A stretch of 64,000 nucleotides of DNA from Streptomyces wedmorensis (GTDB lineage Bacteria > Actinomycetota > Actinomycetes > Streptomycetales > Streptomycetaceae), in the NCBI RefSeq assembly GCF_000716445.1, contig NZ_JNWK01000019.1, positions 43,119-107,118 on the forward strand, written 5' to 3'. The notes beneath the pieces were generated by a model. The model did no database searches. It was not told the DNA's origin and was given only the letters and a program-made list of their open reading frames with translations. This document shows positions 1 to 9,039 of this stretch, in pieces (position 1 is the first letter of the stretch; each line of letters starts with the position of its first letter). Both the position numbers and the translations under genes were made by a program.

Positions 1-1639
1 TGATCAGGCCGACCTTGTCGCGCCGCTGGTAGGCGTCGAGGAGCAGGGAGAGGACCGCGCCCTTGACGGCGCTCATCCGCTGCCGCGCCGCCATCGAACC
101 GGAGGCGTCCACGGCGAACAGCACCAGGTTCCCCTCCCGCCCCTCCCGGGTCGCCTGCCGCAGGTCGTCCCGCCTGACCACCAGACCGGGCCCGGACCGG
201 CCGCGCGCCCGCTGGTGCGGGGCGGCGGCCTGGACGGTCGCGGCCAGGTGCAGCTTGGTCAGCGCGCCCCGCGGCCGGGTCGAGCCGGTGGTACGGCCGT
301 GCTCGGTACGGGCCCGGGAGCGGCGTCCGGCCGCGCCCTCGCCGAGGCCGGGCACGCTCAGCATCCTCGTACGGAACGGCTCGGCGGCCTGGACGGCGGC
401 CCGCTCACCGGGCGCGGCACCGGAGCCCTGCGGGGCCGGCGCCGGTTCGGGCGCGGGCGCGTCGTCGGCCGCCGGCGCGTCCTGTGGCGCCGGTACGTCC
501 TCGGGCGCGGGCCCCTCGCCCTGCGGCGGGATGCCACCGCCCTCCGGGCCGCCCCCGCCGGGGCCCCCGTCGTCCGGTCCCCCGTCGCCCGGACCGTCGG
601 GCTCCGGGTCCTCGTCGGGCTCCTCGCCCTTGAACTGCTCCAGCGTCTCGTCGAGCTTGTCCTCGTCGAGACCGGGGGCGTCGAAGGGGTTGCGCCGCCG
701 CCGGTGGGGGAGCGCCAGGAGCGCGGCCTGCCGCACGTCCTCCGAGGTGACCTCGGTCCGCCCCGCCCAGGCCGCGAGCGCGGTCGCCGTCCTGGCCATC
801 ACGATGTCGGCGCGCATGCCGTCCACGTCGAACGCGGCGCAGGTCGCGGCGATCTGCAGCAGCACCGCGTCCCCGAGCGCCACCCGCGGCAGCAACTCGC
901 GCGCGGCGACGATCCGTTCGCGCAGGGCGGTCTCCTCCCCGGCCCAGCGCGCCGCGAAGCCGGCCGGGTCGTCCTCGAACGCCAGCCGGCGGCGCACGAC
1001 CTCCACCCGCTGCTCGGGCACCCGCGAGGCCGAGACCTCCACGGTCAGCCCGAACCGGTCGAGCAGCTGCGGCCGCAGCTCGCCCTCCTCGGGGTTCATC
1101 GTCCCGACGAGCAGGAAGCGCGCGGCGTGCCGCACGGAGACGCCCTCGCGCTCGACGTGCGAGGCACCCATGGCGGCGGCGTCCAGGAGGTGGTCGATCA
1201 GGTGGTCGCTCAGCAGGTTGACCTCGTCGACGTAGAGGATCCCCCGGTGCGCGGCGGCGAGCAGCCCCGGCTCGAAGGCCTTCACGCCCTCGGCGAGCGC
1301 CTTCTCGATGTCGAGCGCGCCGACGAGCCGGTCCTCGGAGGCGCCGACGGGCAGCTCGACCATCCGCGCGGGACGCGCGTCCGCTCCGGCCTCGGCGTCG
1401 TGCGGCCCGTCCGGGCAGCCGGCGTCGGGCGAGGCCGGGTCGCAGCTGAACCGGCAGCCCGCCACGACCGGCACCGACGGCAGCAGTTCGGCGAGCGCGC
1501 GGACGGCCGTGGACTTCGCGGTGCCCTTCTCGCCCCGGACGAGCACCCCGCCCACGGCCGGGCTGACGGCGTTCAGCAGCAGCGCGAGCCGCAGGTCGTC
1601 CATGCCGACGACGGCCGTGAACGGATAGCGGGTGCTCAT
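1..1639 (-). CDS. Magnesium/cobalt chelatase-type AAA+ and VWA subunit (partial)
   Basis: The gene runs off the left edge, with about 546 codons visible. It fuses a ChlI/BchI-type AAA+ motor with a ChlD/BchD-type integrin domain. The Walker A motif GEKGTAKST is at residues 36-44 and the Walker B strand [10 protein letters not shown] at about 134-143. A Pro/Gly/Ala/acidic linker (roughly 355-430) leads to a VWA domain whose MIDAS motif DASGS sits near residue 510. The VWA domain is cut by the window edge. It lies 49 nt downstream of cobQ on the same strand, behind a cobalamin riboswitch. From that context I infer that it is the ATPase subunit inserting cobalt into a corrin ring with a CobN-type partner, rather than a chlorophyll enzyme. 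The start is ATG with GGAG about 10 nt upstream. Confidence 0.88.
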   Translation of the reverse strand, partial: MSTRYPFTAVVGMDDLRLALLLNAVSPAVGGVLVRGEKGTAKSTAVRALAELLPSVPVVAGCRFSCDPASPDAGCPDGPHDAEAGADARPARMVELPVGASEDRLVGALDIEKALAEGVKAFEPGLLAAAHRGILYVDEVNLLSDHLIDHLLDAAAMGASHVEREGVSVRHAARFLLVGTMNPEEGELRPQLLDRFGLTVEVSASRVPEQRVEVVRRRLAFEDDPAGFAARWAGEETALRERIVAARELLPRVALGDAVLLQIAATCAAFDVDGMRADIVMARTATALAAWAGRTEVTSEDVRQAALLALPHRRRRNPFDAPGLDEDKLDETLEQFKGEEPDEDPEPDGPGDGGPDDGGPGGGGPEGGGIPPQGEGPAPEDVPAPQDAPAADDAPAPEPAPAPQGSGAAPGERAAVQAAEPFRTRMLSVPGLGEGAAGRRSRARTEHGRTTGSTRPRGALTKLHLAATVQAAAPHQRARGRSGPGLVVRRDDLRQATREGREGNLVLFAVDASGSMAARQRMSAVKGAVLSLLLDAYQRRDKVGLI

Positions 1640-1688
1640 CGGGGGGTCACTCCTTCGAGAGGTACGGAAGTCGGGGAGGCGAGGCCGG

Positions 1689-3197
1689 TCACGGCGCGCC
1701 CGGCGGCACGAACGGCAGCCCCGCGGGGGCGCCCCGCTCGATGAGCCGCAGCAGCGCGTCGGTGTCGGCGTGCTCCTCGATCAGGTCGCCGAGGCGGTCG
1801 AGCTGTTCCTCGCGGAGGGCGCCGAAGGAGGTGTCGGGGGCGGGGACGAACCGTCGGCCCGCCGCCGCCGCGACCTCCCGCAGGAACGCCCGGCGGAAGC
1901 CGTCGCTCTCCAGCGAACCGTGCCAGTGGGTGCCCCAGACGGAGCCGACCCGGCAGCCGTCCAGGAAGGCGTCCCCGCCGAGCACCTCGGCCACGCCGTG
2001 GTGGATCTCGTACCCTTCGACCCGCTCGCCGAGCGCCTCGCCGACCGGCCGGGCGAGGGTCTTCTCGACCCCGAACCGCACCCGTACGGGCAGCAGCCCG
2101 AGCCCGTCGACCACACCGGCCTTCGACTCGACGTCGTCCTCGATGCGCTCGCCGAGGGCCTGGAAGCCGCCGCAGATGCCGAGCACCGGCCGGCCCTCGG
2201 CCGCGCGCCGGGTCAGGGCGTCCGCCAGCCCCCGCTCCCGCAGCCAGGCCAGCGCCTTGACCGTCCCCCGGGTGCCGGGCACGACGACCAGGTCGGCGTC
2301 GACGAGCTCCTCCGGCCGGTCCACGAACCGGACGACGACGCCCGGTTCGGCGGCCAGCGCGTCGACGTCCGTGAAGTTGGACATCAGCGGTACGGCGCAG
2401 ACGGCGACCCGCAGCACGTCGGCGCCGACCGGCGGCGCGACGACGGACTCGCGGACGGTGCCGCGCAGCGAGACCCGCAGGCCGTCCTCCTCGTCGATGC
2501 CGAGCCCGTGGGCGTACGGCAGGACGCCGAAGGTACGGCGCCCGGTGAGGCCGTGCAGCATGTCGAGGCCGGGTTCGAGCAGCGTCACGTCACCCCGGAA
2601 CTTGTTCACCAGGTATCCGGCGACGAGCGACTGGTCCTCGGGGCTCAGCAGCGCCGTCGTGCCGAAGAACTGGGCGAAGACGCCGCCCCGGTCGATGTCG
2701 CCGACGACGACCACGGGCAGCTTCGCGGCCCGCGCGATGCCCATGTTCACGATGTCCGTGCGCCGCAGGTTGATCTCGGCCGGACTGCCCGCCCCTTCGC
2801 AGATCACGGCGTCGTACATGCCCCGGAGTTCCTCCAGGCACGCCAGGACGGGCTCGAAGAGTTCCTGCTGCCGGCCGCCGTGGTAGCCGCGGGCGCTCAG
2901 TTCGCCGACCGGCTTGCCCATCAGGACGACCTGGCTGGACCGGTCGCTGCCGGGCTTGAGCAGCACCGGGTTCATCAGGGCGGTCGGCTCCACCCGGGCC
3001 GCCTGCGCCTGCATGGCCTGCGCACGGCCGATCTCGGCGCCCTCCCTCGTGACGAAGGAGTTGAGGGACATGTTCTGCCCCTTGAACGGCGCGACCTTGA
3101 CCCCCTGCCGGACCAGCCAGCGGCAGATGCCGGCGGTCACGACGCTCTTGCCGGCGTCCGACGTGGTCCCGGCGACGAGCAGTCCGCCACCCCTCAT
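1689..3197 (-). CDS. cobQ: Cobyric acid synthase CobQ/CbiP
   Basis: This glutamine-dependent amidotransferase amidates peripheral carboxylates of adenosylcobyrinic a,c-diamide to give adenosylcobyric acid. The protein has 502 residues, the usual family length. An N-terminal dethiobiotin-synthetase-like ATPase carries the P-loop GTTSDAGKS (residues 10-18), followed by the family stretch [12 protein letters not shown]. The C-terminal class I glutaminase-like domain has the nucleophile motif GICGGFQ (Cys about 342) and a His in YEIHHG. Its start codon overlaps the cbiB stop by 4 nt (ATGA), so the two are translationally coupled. It belongs to the riboswitch-led cobalamin operon. Confidence 0.95.
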   Translation of the reverse strand: MRGGGLLVAGTTSDAGKSVVTAGICRWLVRQGVKVAPFKGQNMSLNSFVTREGAEIGRAQAMQAQAARVEPTALMNPVLLKPGSDRSSQVVLMGKPVGELSARGYHGGRQQELFEPVLACLEELRGMYDAVICEGAGSPAEINLRRTDIVNMGIARAAKLPVVVVGDIDRGGVFAQFFGTTALLSPEDQSLVAGYLVNKFRGDVTLLEPGLDMLHGLTGRRTFGVLPYAHGLGIDEEDGLRVSLRGTVRESVVAPPVGADVLRVAVCAVPLMSNFTDVDALAAEPGVVVRFVDRPEELVDADLVVVPGTRGTVKALAWLRERGLADALTRRAAEGRPVLGICGGFQALGERIEDDVESKAGVVDGLGLLPVRVRFGVEKTLARPVGEALGERVEGYEIHHGVAEVLGGDAFLDGCRVGSVWGTHWHGSLESDGFRRAFLREVAAAAGRRFVPAPDTSFGALREEQLDRLGDLIEEHADTDALLRLIERGAPAGLPFVPPGAP

Positions 3198-4168
3198 GCG
3201 TTCCTCCGCTTCAGCGCGCTCACGATCAGCCGGCCGCCCACACAGGCGGCCAGGGTCAGTCCGGTGACCCGGCGGGACAGCCGGACCGCCCGCTCGATGT
3301 CGGCGACCTCGACGGCCCGCCCCTCCCCGTTGAGCACCGGCCGGTGCTCGACCCTTCCGCCGTACGCGAGGGTGCCGCCGAGCCGCACGCCGAGGGCGCC
3401 CGCGAAGGAGGCCTCGACCGGGCCCGCGTTGGGGCTGGGGTGCTTGGCCGCGTCCGCCCGCCAGGCCCGTACGGCTCCGCGCGGATCGCCGCCGGCGACG
3501 GTCGCGAGGGCGGCGGTCAGCCGGGCCCCGGGCCAGCCGGCCACGTCGTCGAGCCGGGCCGAGGCCCAGCCGAAGCGGCGGTGGCGGGGGGACTTGTGCC
3601 CGACCATCGCGTCGAGGGTGTTGACGGCCCGGAATCCGACGAGCCCGGGTACGCCCGCGACGGCGCCCCAGAAGAGGGCGCCGACCACGGCGTCGGAGGT
3701 GTTCTCGGCGACGGACTCGACGACCGCGCGGGCCATCGCGGGACCGTCGAGGGAGTGCGGGTCGCGTCCGCAGAGATGGGGCAGCCGCTCACGGGCCACC
3801 TCCAGGTCCCCGGCGGCGAGCGCCCCGCCGATGGCGCGGGCCTCGCGCCCCAGGGTCGTACCGCCGACGACGGCCCAGACGGCCGCGGCGGTCAGGGCGA
3901 CGGAGGCGGCGCGGTTGCCCCGCGCCGTACGGGCGGCGACGGCGCCGGCCGCGACGGTGCCGCCGGCGCAGACGGCGGTGTGCAGGGCGCCCCAGCCGCG
4001 GTGGTCGCGCCACAGGGCCCGTTCGACGCCGGCCGCCGCCCGGCCGAAGACGGCGACGGGATGTCCGCGTCGGGGATCGCCGACGAGCCGGTCGACGGCG
4101 AGTCCGAGGGCCGCTCCGTACGCGAAGACACCGGTGGCTCGGGAGACGCTGCGGCTGCAGCCGGGCAT
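3194..4168 (-). CDS. cbiB: Adenosylcobinamide-phosphate synthase CbiB/CobD
   Basis: This integral membrane enzyme attaches aminopropanol (or its phosphate) to adenosylcobyric acid. At 324 residues it matches the family length, and it has several hydrophobic segments. The N-terminal motif GAALGLAVDRLVGDPRRGHP is typical of the family, and later segments include NTLDAMVGHKSPRHRRFGWASA and SPNAGPVEASFAGALGVRLGG in part. It is the first gene after the cobalamin riboswitch, with about 40 nt between the aptamer and the ATG. It overlaps cobQ by 4 nt. The start is preceded by a weak GAGG. Confidence 0.94.
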   Translation of the reverse strand: MPGCSRSVSRATGVFAYGAALGLAVDRLVGDPRRGHPVAVFGRAAAGVERALWRDHRGWGALHTAVCAGGTVAAGAVAARTARGNRAASVALTAAAVWAVVGGTTLGREARAIGGALAAGDLEVARERLPHLCGRDPHSLDGPAMARAVVESVAENTSDAVVGALFWGAVAGVPGLVGFRAVNTLDAMVGHKSPRHRRFGWASARLDDVAGWPGARLTAALATVAGGDPRGAVRAWRADAAKHPSPNAGPVEASFAGALGVRLGGTLAYGGRVEHRPVLNGEGRAVEVADIERAVRLSRRVTGLTLAACVGGRLIVSALKRRNA

Positions 4169-4204
4169 GGCGCTATGTCCTCACTCAGGGTCCGCGCCCT
4201 GGAT

Positions 4205-4350
4205 CGACGTGACGGGCGGCGAGAGTTCCTGACTCCCGGACCCGTCGGATCCGGTCACAGTGGCGGGACCGCGCCGGACTCGCACCGGGCTTCCTCTGCT
4301 GCCGCCGTAATGGCCTCGGCAGTCCACCACGGCCCGAGAACACCCGTCAA
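4205..4350 (-). promoter_or_regulatory. Cobalamin (adenosylcobalamin) riboswitch
   Basis: On the minus strand the region upstream of cbiB contains the conserved aptamer core GGAAGCCCGGTGCGAGTCC followed by GCGGTCCCGCCACTGTGACC (plus-strand 4255-4295). GGAGTCAGGAACTCTCGCCG comes next. GACGGGTG and CGCCCGTC at the two ends can form the P1 stem. This matches the well-known B12 riboswitch consensus, including the CCGCCACTG B12 box. It should shut down expression of cbiB, cobQ and the chelatase gene when adenosylcobalamin is abundant. The exact 5' and 3' limits are estimates. Confidence 0.93.
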
Positions 4351-4399
4351 CTCACCCTTGACCTGCGTCGCGTCACTGTGCGGCGCACCACAAACACGA

Positions 4400-4440
4400 C
4401 GGCCGGGCGGCCCGCACCCGAGGTGCGGACCGCCCGGCCG
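4400..4440 (-). terminator. Hairpin terminator after the phosphate-transporter operon
   Basis: Arms CGGCCGGGCGGCCCGCAC and GTGCGGACCGCCCGGCCG are 18 nt each with one mismatch and a 5-nt loop. The hairpin lies just downstream of the minus-strand membrane gene that ends at 4457 and before the riboswitch. There is no U-tract, as is usual in Streptomyces. Confidence 0.7.
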
Positions 4441-4456
4441 AGGTACCGGGGGACCG

Positions 4457-4678
4457 TCAGACGACGATCAGGTAGATGCCGTACGTCACGGCCGCCAGGC
4501 ACAGGGCGAAGCAGGCGTAGGCGCCGGTGCGGGCCAGGGTGGCGGAGCCTCCCTGGGCGGCGGCCTGCTCCTGCTTGGAGAGGCCGATGATGCCGAGGGT
4601 GAAGAGGCCCACCAGGGCGACGGTCGCCACGAGGCTGACTCCGAAGACGGAGCCGAGAGCTGCCCAGTCGATCTTCAT
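4457..4678 (-). CDS. Small two-helix membrane protein next to the phosphate transporter
   Basis: A 73-residue protein with two predicted transmembrane helices (about 9-33 and 50-72). They are separated by a polar Gln/Ala-rich stretch, SKQEQAAAQGGSATLART. The stop codon of pit lies 12 nt upstream of its ATG, so it is almost certainly co-transcribed and PHO-regulated. No catalytic residues are visible and I do not recognise a named family. Inference: it is an accessory or stability subunit of the Pit carrier, because many Pit systems have a companion protein. The usual companion is a DUF47/PhoU-like protein, which this is not. Confidence 0.85.
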   Translation of the reverse strand: MKIDWAALGSVFGVSLVATVALVGLFTLGIIGLSKQEQAAAQGGSATLARTGAYACFALCLAAVTYGIYLIVV

Positions 4679-4690
4679 GTCGTTGGTTCC

Positions 4691-5962
4691 TTACACCGCT
4701 GCGGCGGGGGCCGGGGGAGCGGCCGGGTCGATGGGAGCCGGCGCGGGGATGGTGGTCTTGAGGTCCTCGTCCGCGACGGCGGCGACGGAGCCGGCCGGCG
4801 GCGGGGTGACGGCCGCGATCGCGGTGGTCACCAGACCCGCGGGCTCGGCGTCGGCGTCCAGGTCGTCGGCGGTGACGTTGTGCTGGTCGACCGGCTTGCG
4901 GCGGGACAGCGTCCAGATGACGGCGGAGCCGGCGACCAGCAGGACCGCGACGGCGGCGATGCCCCAGGTGCCCTGCTTGGTGAGGAACTCGGCGCCGGCG
5001 CCGACCAGGCCCGCGGCGGGCAGGGTCAGACCCCAGGCGACGAACATGCGGGTCGCGGTCGACCAGCGGACGACACCGCCCTTGCGGCCGAGGCCGGCAC
5101 CCATCACGGCACCCGAGCAGGACTGGGTGGTGGAGAGGGAGAAGCCGAGGTGCGAGGAGGCCAGGATGACCGTGGCGGCGCTGGTCTGGGCGGCGAAGCC
5201 CTGCTGCGGCTTGAGGTCGGTGAGGCCCTTGCCCATGGTGCGGATGATGCGCCAGCCGCCGAGGTAGGTGCCGAGCGCGATGGCGACACCGGCGGAGACG
5301 ACGACCCACAGCGGAGGGTTCGAGCCGGGGCTCACGACGCCCTGCGTGACCAGGGCGAGGGTGATGATGCCCATCGTCTTCTGGGCGTCGTTGGTGCCGT
5401 GGGCGAGGGAGACGAGGCCGGCGGAGGCGATCTGGCCGACCCGGTAGCCCTTGGCGGTGTGCTTCTCGTCGGTCTTGGCGCCGATCTTGAACGTCAGCCG
5501 GGTGGCGAGCATCGCGGCGAGGCCGGCGACGATCGGCGCGGCGACGGCCGGGATCAGGACCTTGGTGACGATGGTCGGGGCGTTCACGGCCGACCAGCCG
5601 GCCGACATGACCGCGGCACCGATGAGGCCGCCGAAGAGTGCGTGGGAGGAGCTGGACGGCAGGCCCAGGAGCCAGGTCAGCAGGTTCCACAGGATGGCGC
5701 CCACGAGCGCCGCGAAGATCACTTCTGTGCGAATGCCCTCTTCGTTGATGATCCCGCCGGAGATCGTCTTGGCGACCTCCACGGACAGGAACGCCCCGAC
5801 GAGGTTCAGCACGGCGGACATGGCCACCGCCGTCTTGGGCTTGAGTGCACCGGTCGAGATGGTCGTGGCCATCGCGTTGGCGGTGTCGTGGAAACCGTTC
5901 GTGAAATCGAACACGAGAGCTGTCACGACCACAATGGCGAGCAGCAGCGTGATGTGTTCCAT
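4691..5962 (-). CDS. Inorganic phosphate transporter, PiT family
   Basis: A 423-residue polytopic membrane protein that imports phosphate, probably as a metal-phosphate complex driven by the proton gradient. It shows the internal duplication of the family: the signature is present twice, as DFTNGFHDTANAMAT (residues 19-33) and SLAHGTNDAQKTMG (near residue 190). A cytosolic loop separates the halves. The extra C-terminal tail beyond about residue 380 is Ala/Pro-rich and probably disordered. A PHO box lies upstream and the gene heads a two-gene operon. It corresponds to the PhoP-controlled pitH2 type of streptomycetes (from memory, not aligned). Confidence 0.95.
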   Translation of the reverse strand: MEHITLLLAIVVVTALVFDFTNGFHDTANAMATTISTGALKPKTAVAMSAVLNLVGAFLSVEVAKTISGGIINEEGIRTEVIFAALVGAILWNLLTWLLGLPSSSSHALFGGLIGAAVMSAGWSAVNAPTIVTKVLIPAVAAPIVAGLAAMLATRLTFKIGAKTDEKHTAKGYRVGQIASAGLVSLAHGTNDAQKTMGIITLALVTQGVVSPGSNPPLWVVVSAGVAIALGTYLGGWRIIRTMGKGLTDLKPQQGFAAQTSAATVILASSHLGFSLSTTQSCSGAVMGAGLGRKGGVVRWSTATRMFVAWGLTLPAAGLVGAGAEFLTKQGTWGIAAVAVLLVAGSAVIWTLSRRKPVDQHNVTADDLDADAEPAGLVTTAIAAVTPPPAGSVAAVADEDLKTTIPAPAPIDPAAPPAPAAAV

Positions 5963-6356
5963 TTACCCAGGCAATCGTTTGACGTCAGTGGCTCGTCGAA
6001 CGTAGGCAACCTGGGTGAACGGAAGGTGAACTGGGGCGGGCGGGGTGGTGTCCCTATCCGGTGTCAAGGGATTCCGCTTAGGTCCCGGACGGGGGCGCTG
6101 TCCACGATGCGGTCGCCCCGCAACCCCGGGTAATCCGGGCCGTTGCCGGGCACATGCGACCTGCCCCGCTTCCTCCCCCGGCACCCCGTTCCGCTCCCTG
6201 GACCGGACCATCCGACCGGGGGACCCCGTCGAGGAGACCCACGTCACTCCCCAGGGGGGCGCGAGCCGGCCCGATCCCCCGGAGGCGGCGTCCGGCCGCT
6301 GCCCCGCCCGGGTCCGTCCGGTGGCACCCGGCCGCCGCCCTGCCGACACTGGGAGC
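5963..6356. promoter_or_regulatory. 394-nt divergent intergenic region between pit and the hydrolase gene
   Basis: The pit-proximal part holds the PHO box described separately. The rest, about 6040-6356, is C-rich and could be read as an N-terminal extension of the hydrolase frame. I see no conserved protein signal in it and place the hydrolase start at the GTG at 6357. No further hairpin or gene is recognised. Confidence 0.5.
5999..6031 (-). promoter_or_regulatory. PHO box (PhoP-binding direct repeats) upstream of pit
   Basis: On the minus strand three consecutive 11-nt units read GTTCACCTTCC, GTTCACCCAGG and TTGCCTACGTT. The first two match the Streptomyces PhoP direct-repeat unit (GTTCACC core) closely and the third is degenerate. 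The box ends about 36 nt from the pit ATG, which fits activation of pit under phosphate limitation. Confidence 0.85.
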
Positions 6357-7484
6357 GTGCGCCCGGCTACAGCGACGGCAGCGGCCGTCACCACCCTGAT
6401 CGGTGTCGGCGCGGCCGCGGTAGCGGCCGGCCGGTACGCCAGCGACGTCGCCCTCAAGGCGCCGCCCGGACGGCCCCTGCCCGGAGACCCCAGACTGACC
6501 GTGCACGCCACGGGACCCGAACGGATCACCCTCACCCGCAGCCTCGCCTCGCTCCGCCCCGGCACGTACGGAATCGAGGCCCCCGGCCTGCACGCCGTCG
6601 TCGGCCCCGTCCTCGACCGCGTCCCCCACACCGCCGACACCGTCGTCCGGCGCCTGGAGCGGGTCGAGCTCGGCACCCCGGGACCCGGCGCCCGCGTCCG
6701 CCTCACCCCCCAGCTGCACCGCGGCACCCCGACCACCGCCCTCGGCCTCCCCCACGAGGACCTGGAGATCCCCGGCGAGCTCGGCCCCCTGCCCGCCTGG
6801 CTCGTCCCCGGCCCGCGCTCGATCTGGGTGATCGCCCTGCACGGCCTCGGCGTCACCCGCGAGCACCCGCTGAACCTCGTCCCCTTCTACAACCGGCGCA
6901 AGATCCCCGTCCTCGTCCCCGCCTACCGCGGCGACGAAGGCGCGCCCCCGTCCCCGGAAGGCCTCGCCCACCTCGGCGACTCCGAGTGGCGGGACGTCGA
7001 CGCGGCCATCCGCTACGCCGTGCGCCGAGGCGCCGGCCAGGTCGTCCTGCACGGCTGGGGGACCGGCGCCTCGATGGCCCTGCGGGCCGCCGCCGAGTCC
7101 GGGGTCCGCGACCGGATCGCCGGCCTCGTCCTCGACTCCCCGGTCCTCGACTGGGAGGCCACCGTCCGCAACCTCGCCGCGGCGCGCCACGTCCCCGGCC
7201 CGCTGCTGCCGCTCGCCGTCCGCGCCGCCCAGGGCAGGACCGGCCCGCACGCCGACCGTCTGCGGGCCGCCTCCGAACCGGACGCCCTGCGCGTCCCGGT
7301 CCTCCTCCTGCACGGCCCCGACGACACCCTCGCCCCCTGGGAGTCTTCGGTCGAACTCGCCGCTCGCCGCCCCGACCTCGTCAGCCTGCAGACCATCCGG
7401 CAGGCCCCGCACGCGGCGATGTGGAACGCCGACCCGGTCCGCTACGAGGAGGCCCTGCGCCGCTTCCTCACCCCGCTGCTCTGA
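6357..7484 (+). CDS. Membrane-anchored alpha/beta hydrolase fold protein, apparent nucleophile loss
   Basis: A 375-residue protein with an N-terminal hydrophobic segment (residues about 3-22, ATATAAAVTTLIGVGAAAVA), so it is probably membrane-anchored or exported. A alpha/beta hydrolase core follows: an oxyanion-type HGLGVTREH, the elbow VVLHGWGTGASMAL, an acid LLHGPDDTLAPW and a catalytic-type His in APHAAMWN. At the elbow the family pattern G-x-Ser-x-G reads G-W-Gly-T-G, so the usual nucleophile Ser is replaced by Gly. It may use another residue, have a non-hydrolytic role, or be inactive. The GTG start at 6357 has no well-spaced Shine-Dalgarno site (a GGGAG lies 1 nt upstream), so it may be leaderless. 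Confidence 0.8.
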   Translation: MRPATATAAAVTTLIGVGAAAVAAGRYASDVALKAPPGRPLPGDPRLTVHATGPERITLTRSLASLRPGTYGIEAPGLHAVVGPVLDRVPHTADTVVRRLERVELGTPGPGARVRLTPQLHRGTPTTALGLPHEDLEIPGELGPLPAWLVPGPRSIWVIALHGLGVTREHPLNLVPFYNRRKIPVLVPAYRGDEGAPPSPEGLAHLGDSEWRDVDAAIRYAVRRGAGQVVLHGWGTGASMALRAAAESGVRDRIAGLVLDSPVLDWEATVRNLAAARHVPGPLLPLAVRAAQGRTGPHADRLRAASEPDALRVPVLLLHGPDDTLAPWESSVELAARRPDLVSLQTIRQAPHAAMWNADPVRYEEALRRFLTPLL

Positions 7485-7598
7485 CGGCGCCCCCGGGAGC
7501 CTTCCGGGAGGCCGCCCCGAACGGCGGTTCGGCGGTCGTTCTGACGGGGCTGCGGATTCCGATTGGGCTTTCGGGCCGTCAGCGGGAAGACTGCCCCC

Positions 7599-9008
7599 GT
7601 GACGTCTCGAAAGCCCGATGAACCATTGGCGCGCAACTCCAGACTCCGACTCGTCCGCCCGCGGGCGCTGGCCACCGCCCGACGGGCCGTGACGACCCGG
7701 CGCACCCGGCCGGCGCCGCGGCCGCCCGAGGGCACTCCGCCCCGCGCGGAACTCGCCCGCCAGGCCCGGCAGGTCCTCGCCGACGCCGTACGGCTCGCCC
7801 GCTGGGCCGCCGTCGAACGCGGAGCCGAGACCGCCCTCCGCACCGGCGCGGAACCCGCCCCCGCCCGGGAACGGGCCGCGGCCGCACTGAACCTGACGCC
7901 CGGCCAGGTCCGGGCCTGCTGGGACCGCGCCCGGCTGGCCGGCCTCGTCGAACTGCACGGCGACGCCGTCCGACCCGGCTGGCGGCTGCACGCCTGGGAC
8001 CGCGACGACTCCGCCGTGCTGCGCGGCTGGGTCGCCCTCTTCGACGCCTGGTCCCTGGTCCACCCGGCCCCCGAGGGGGTCGAGCCGAGCGCCGTCGCCG
8101 AGGTCGTCGAGGCCGTCCCGCAGGTCCTCTCGCTGCTCCAGCTCTCCCAGGGCCCGGTCCTCGTCCCGGCCCTCCTCGACCTCCTCGGCCAGCGGGTCGA
8201 GGAACTCCGCGAGGAGCGCTGCGAGGTCCCCGCCGCCGGACCCGCCCCCGAGACGGGAGGAGCCCCCGGCACCCACGGGCTCCCCACCCTCCTCGACTGG
8301 GCGCTCGAGGGCCTGGCCGCCGTCGGCGCGCTCACCCTCGACCCCGGCACGGACGGACGTCACGCCACCCTGACCCCGCTCGGCAACTGGGCGGTCTGGG
8401 TCAAGCTGGAGCAGATCTGCGTCGCCGCGCAGAGCCCCGCCGGCAACATCGAGCAGTCCGCCGAGGACATGCTCCGCGGCTGCGCCCGGCTCACCCCGGG
8501 CCCGGCCCGCGACGAGTACCGCGCCTGGCTCGCGGCCCGGACCCTGTCCAGCGCCGTCACCGAGCTCCTCGCCGTCGCCCGCGGCGAGGACGCCCTGCTG
8601 CGCGGGCTCGCCTTCGAGGCGCTCCGGGTCGTCGGAGCCCCCGCCGAGGCGGAGGTCAGGGCCACCGTCGCCGAGCCCTCGCTGCGCCCGTACGCGCTGC
8701 TGTGGCTCGCGGAGTACGACGGCGCCGACCCCGACGACGCCCAGGAGGTGCTCACCCGTGAGGAGGCGACCTGGCTCTGGGTGGACACCGCGGCCGCCGT
8801 CGCCGACCACGGCGAGAGCGCCCTGCTCGTCCGCCACCTCGACTCCGCCGTGCAGGGCACGGTCCCGGCCCTGCTCGACGAGGTCCGGGCCGTCGGCCAT
8901 CCCCGTACCGTCCAGGTCCTGGTCGCCCTCGCCGCCGCCCACCCGGACCCGGCCCTGGCCAAGGCGGTCCGCCGGGCCGCCTTCCAGGTCCACACCGGCG
9001 GATCCTGA
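7599..9008 (+). CDS. Conserved actinobacterial protein of unknown function
   Basis: A 469-residue soluble protein starting at GTG 7599. The first 45 residues are Arg/Pro-rich and basic. The middle (about 70-260) is Ala/Leu/Glu-rich and helical and looks like a winged-helix or nucleic-acid-binding scaffold (AAALNLTPGQVRACWDRARLAGLVELHG). The C-terminal third has repeated helical pairs resembling HEAT-like repeats. No catalytic motif, signal peptide or membrane span is seen. The gene follows the hydrolase by 114 nt on the same strand. I do not recognise a named family. Confidence 0.8.
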   Translation: MTSRKPDEPLARNSRLRLVRPRALATARRAVTTRRTRPAPRPPEGTPPRAELARQARQVLADAVRLARWAAVERGAETALRTGAEPAPARERAAAALNLTPGQVRACWDRARLAGLVELHGDAVRPGWRLHAWDRDDSAVLRGWVALFDAWSLVHPAPEGVEPSAVAEVVEAVPQVLSLLQLSQGPVLVPALLDLLGQRVEELREERCEVPAAGPAPETGGAPGTHGLPTLLDWALEGLAAVGALTLDPGTDGRHATLTPLGNWAVWVKLEQICVAAQSPAGNIEQSAEDMLRGCARLTPGPARDEYRAWLAARTLSSAVTELLAVARGEDALLRGLAFEALRVVGAPAEAEVRATVAEPSLRPYALLWLAEYDGADPDDAQEVLTREEATWLWVDTAAAVADHGESALLVRHLDSAVQGTVPALLDEVRAVGHPRTVQVLVALAAAHPDPALAKAVRRAAFQVHTGGS

Positions 9009-9039
9009 CGGCCCGCGCACGCCCCCTCCCGGCGCCGGG

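Noticed and set aside
1632..6133. Very long plus-strand open frames (866 and 929 codons) over the cobalamin and phosphate-transport genes
   Set aside because: They are antisense shadows caused by high GC. Their proteins are Arg/Gly/Ala-rich without family motifs, and the minus-strand genes in the same place have clear families.
6078..9020. 980-codon minus-strand open frame
   Set aside because: Shadow of the hydrolase and unknown plus-strand genes; no start site, no motifs and a biased composition.
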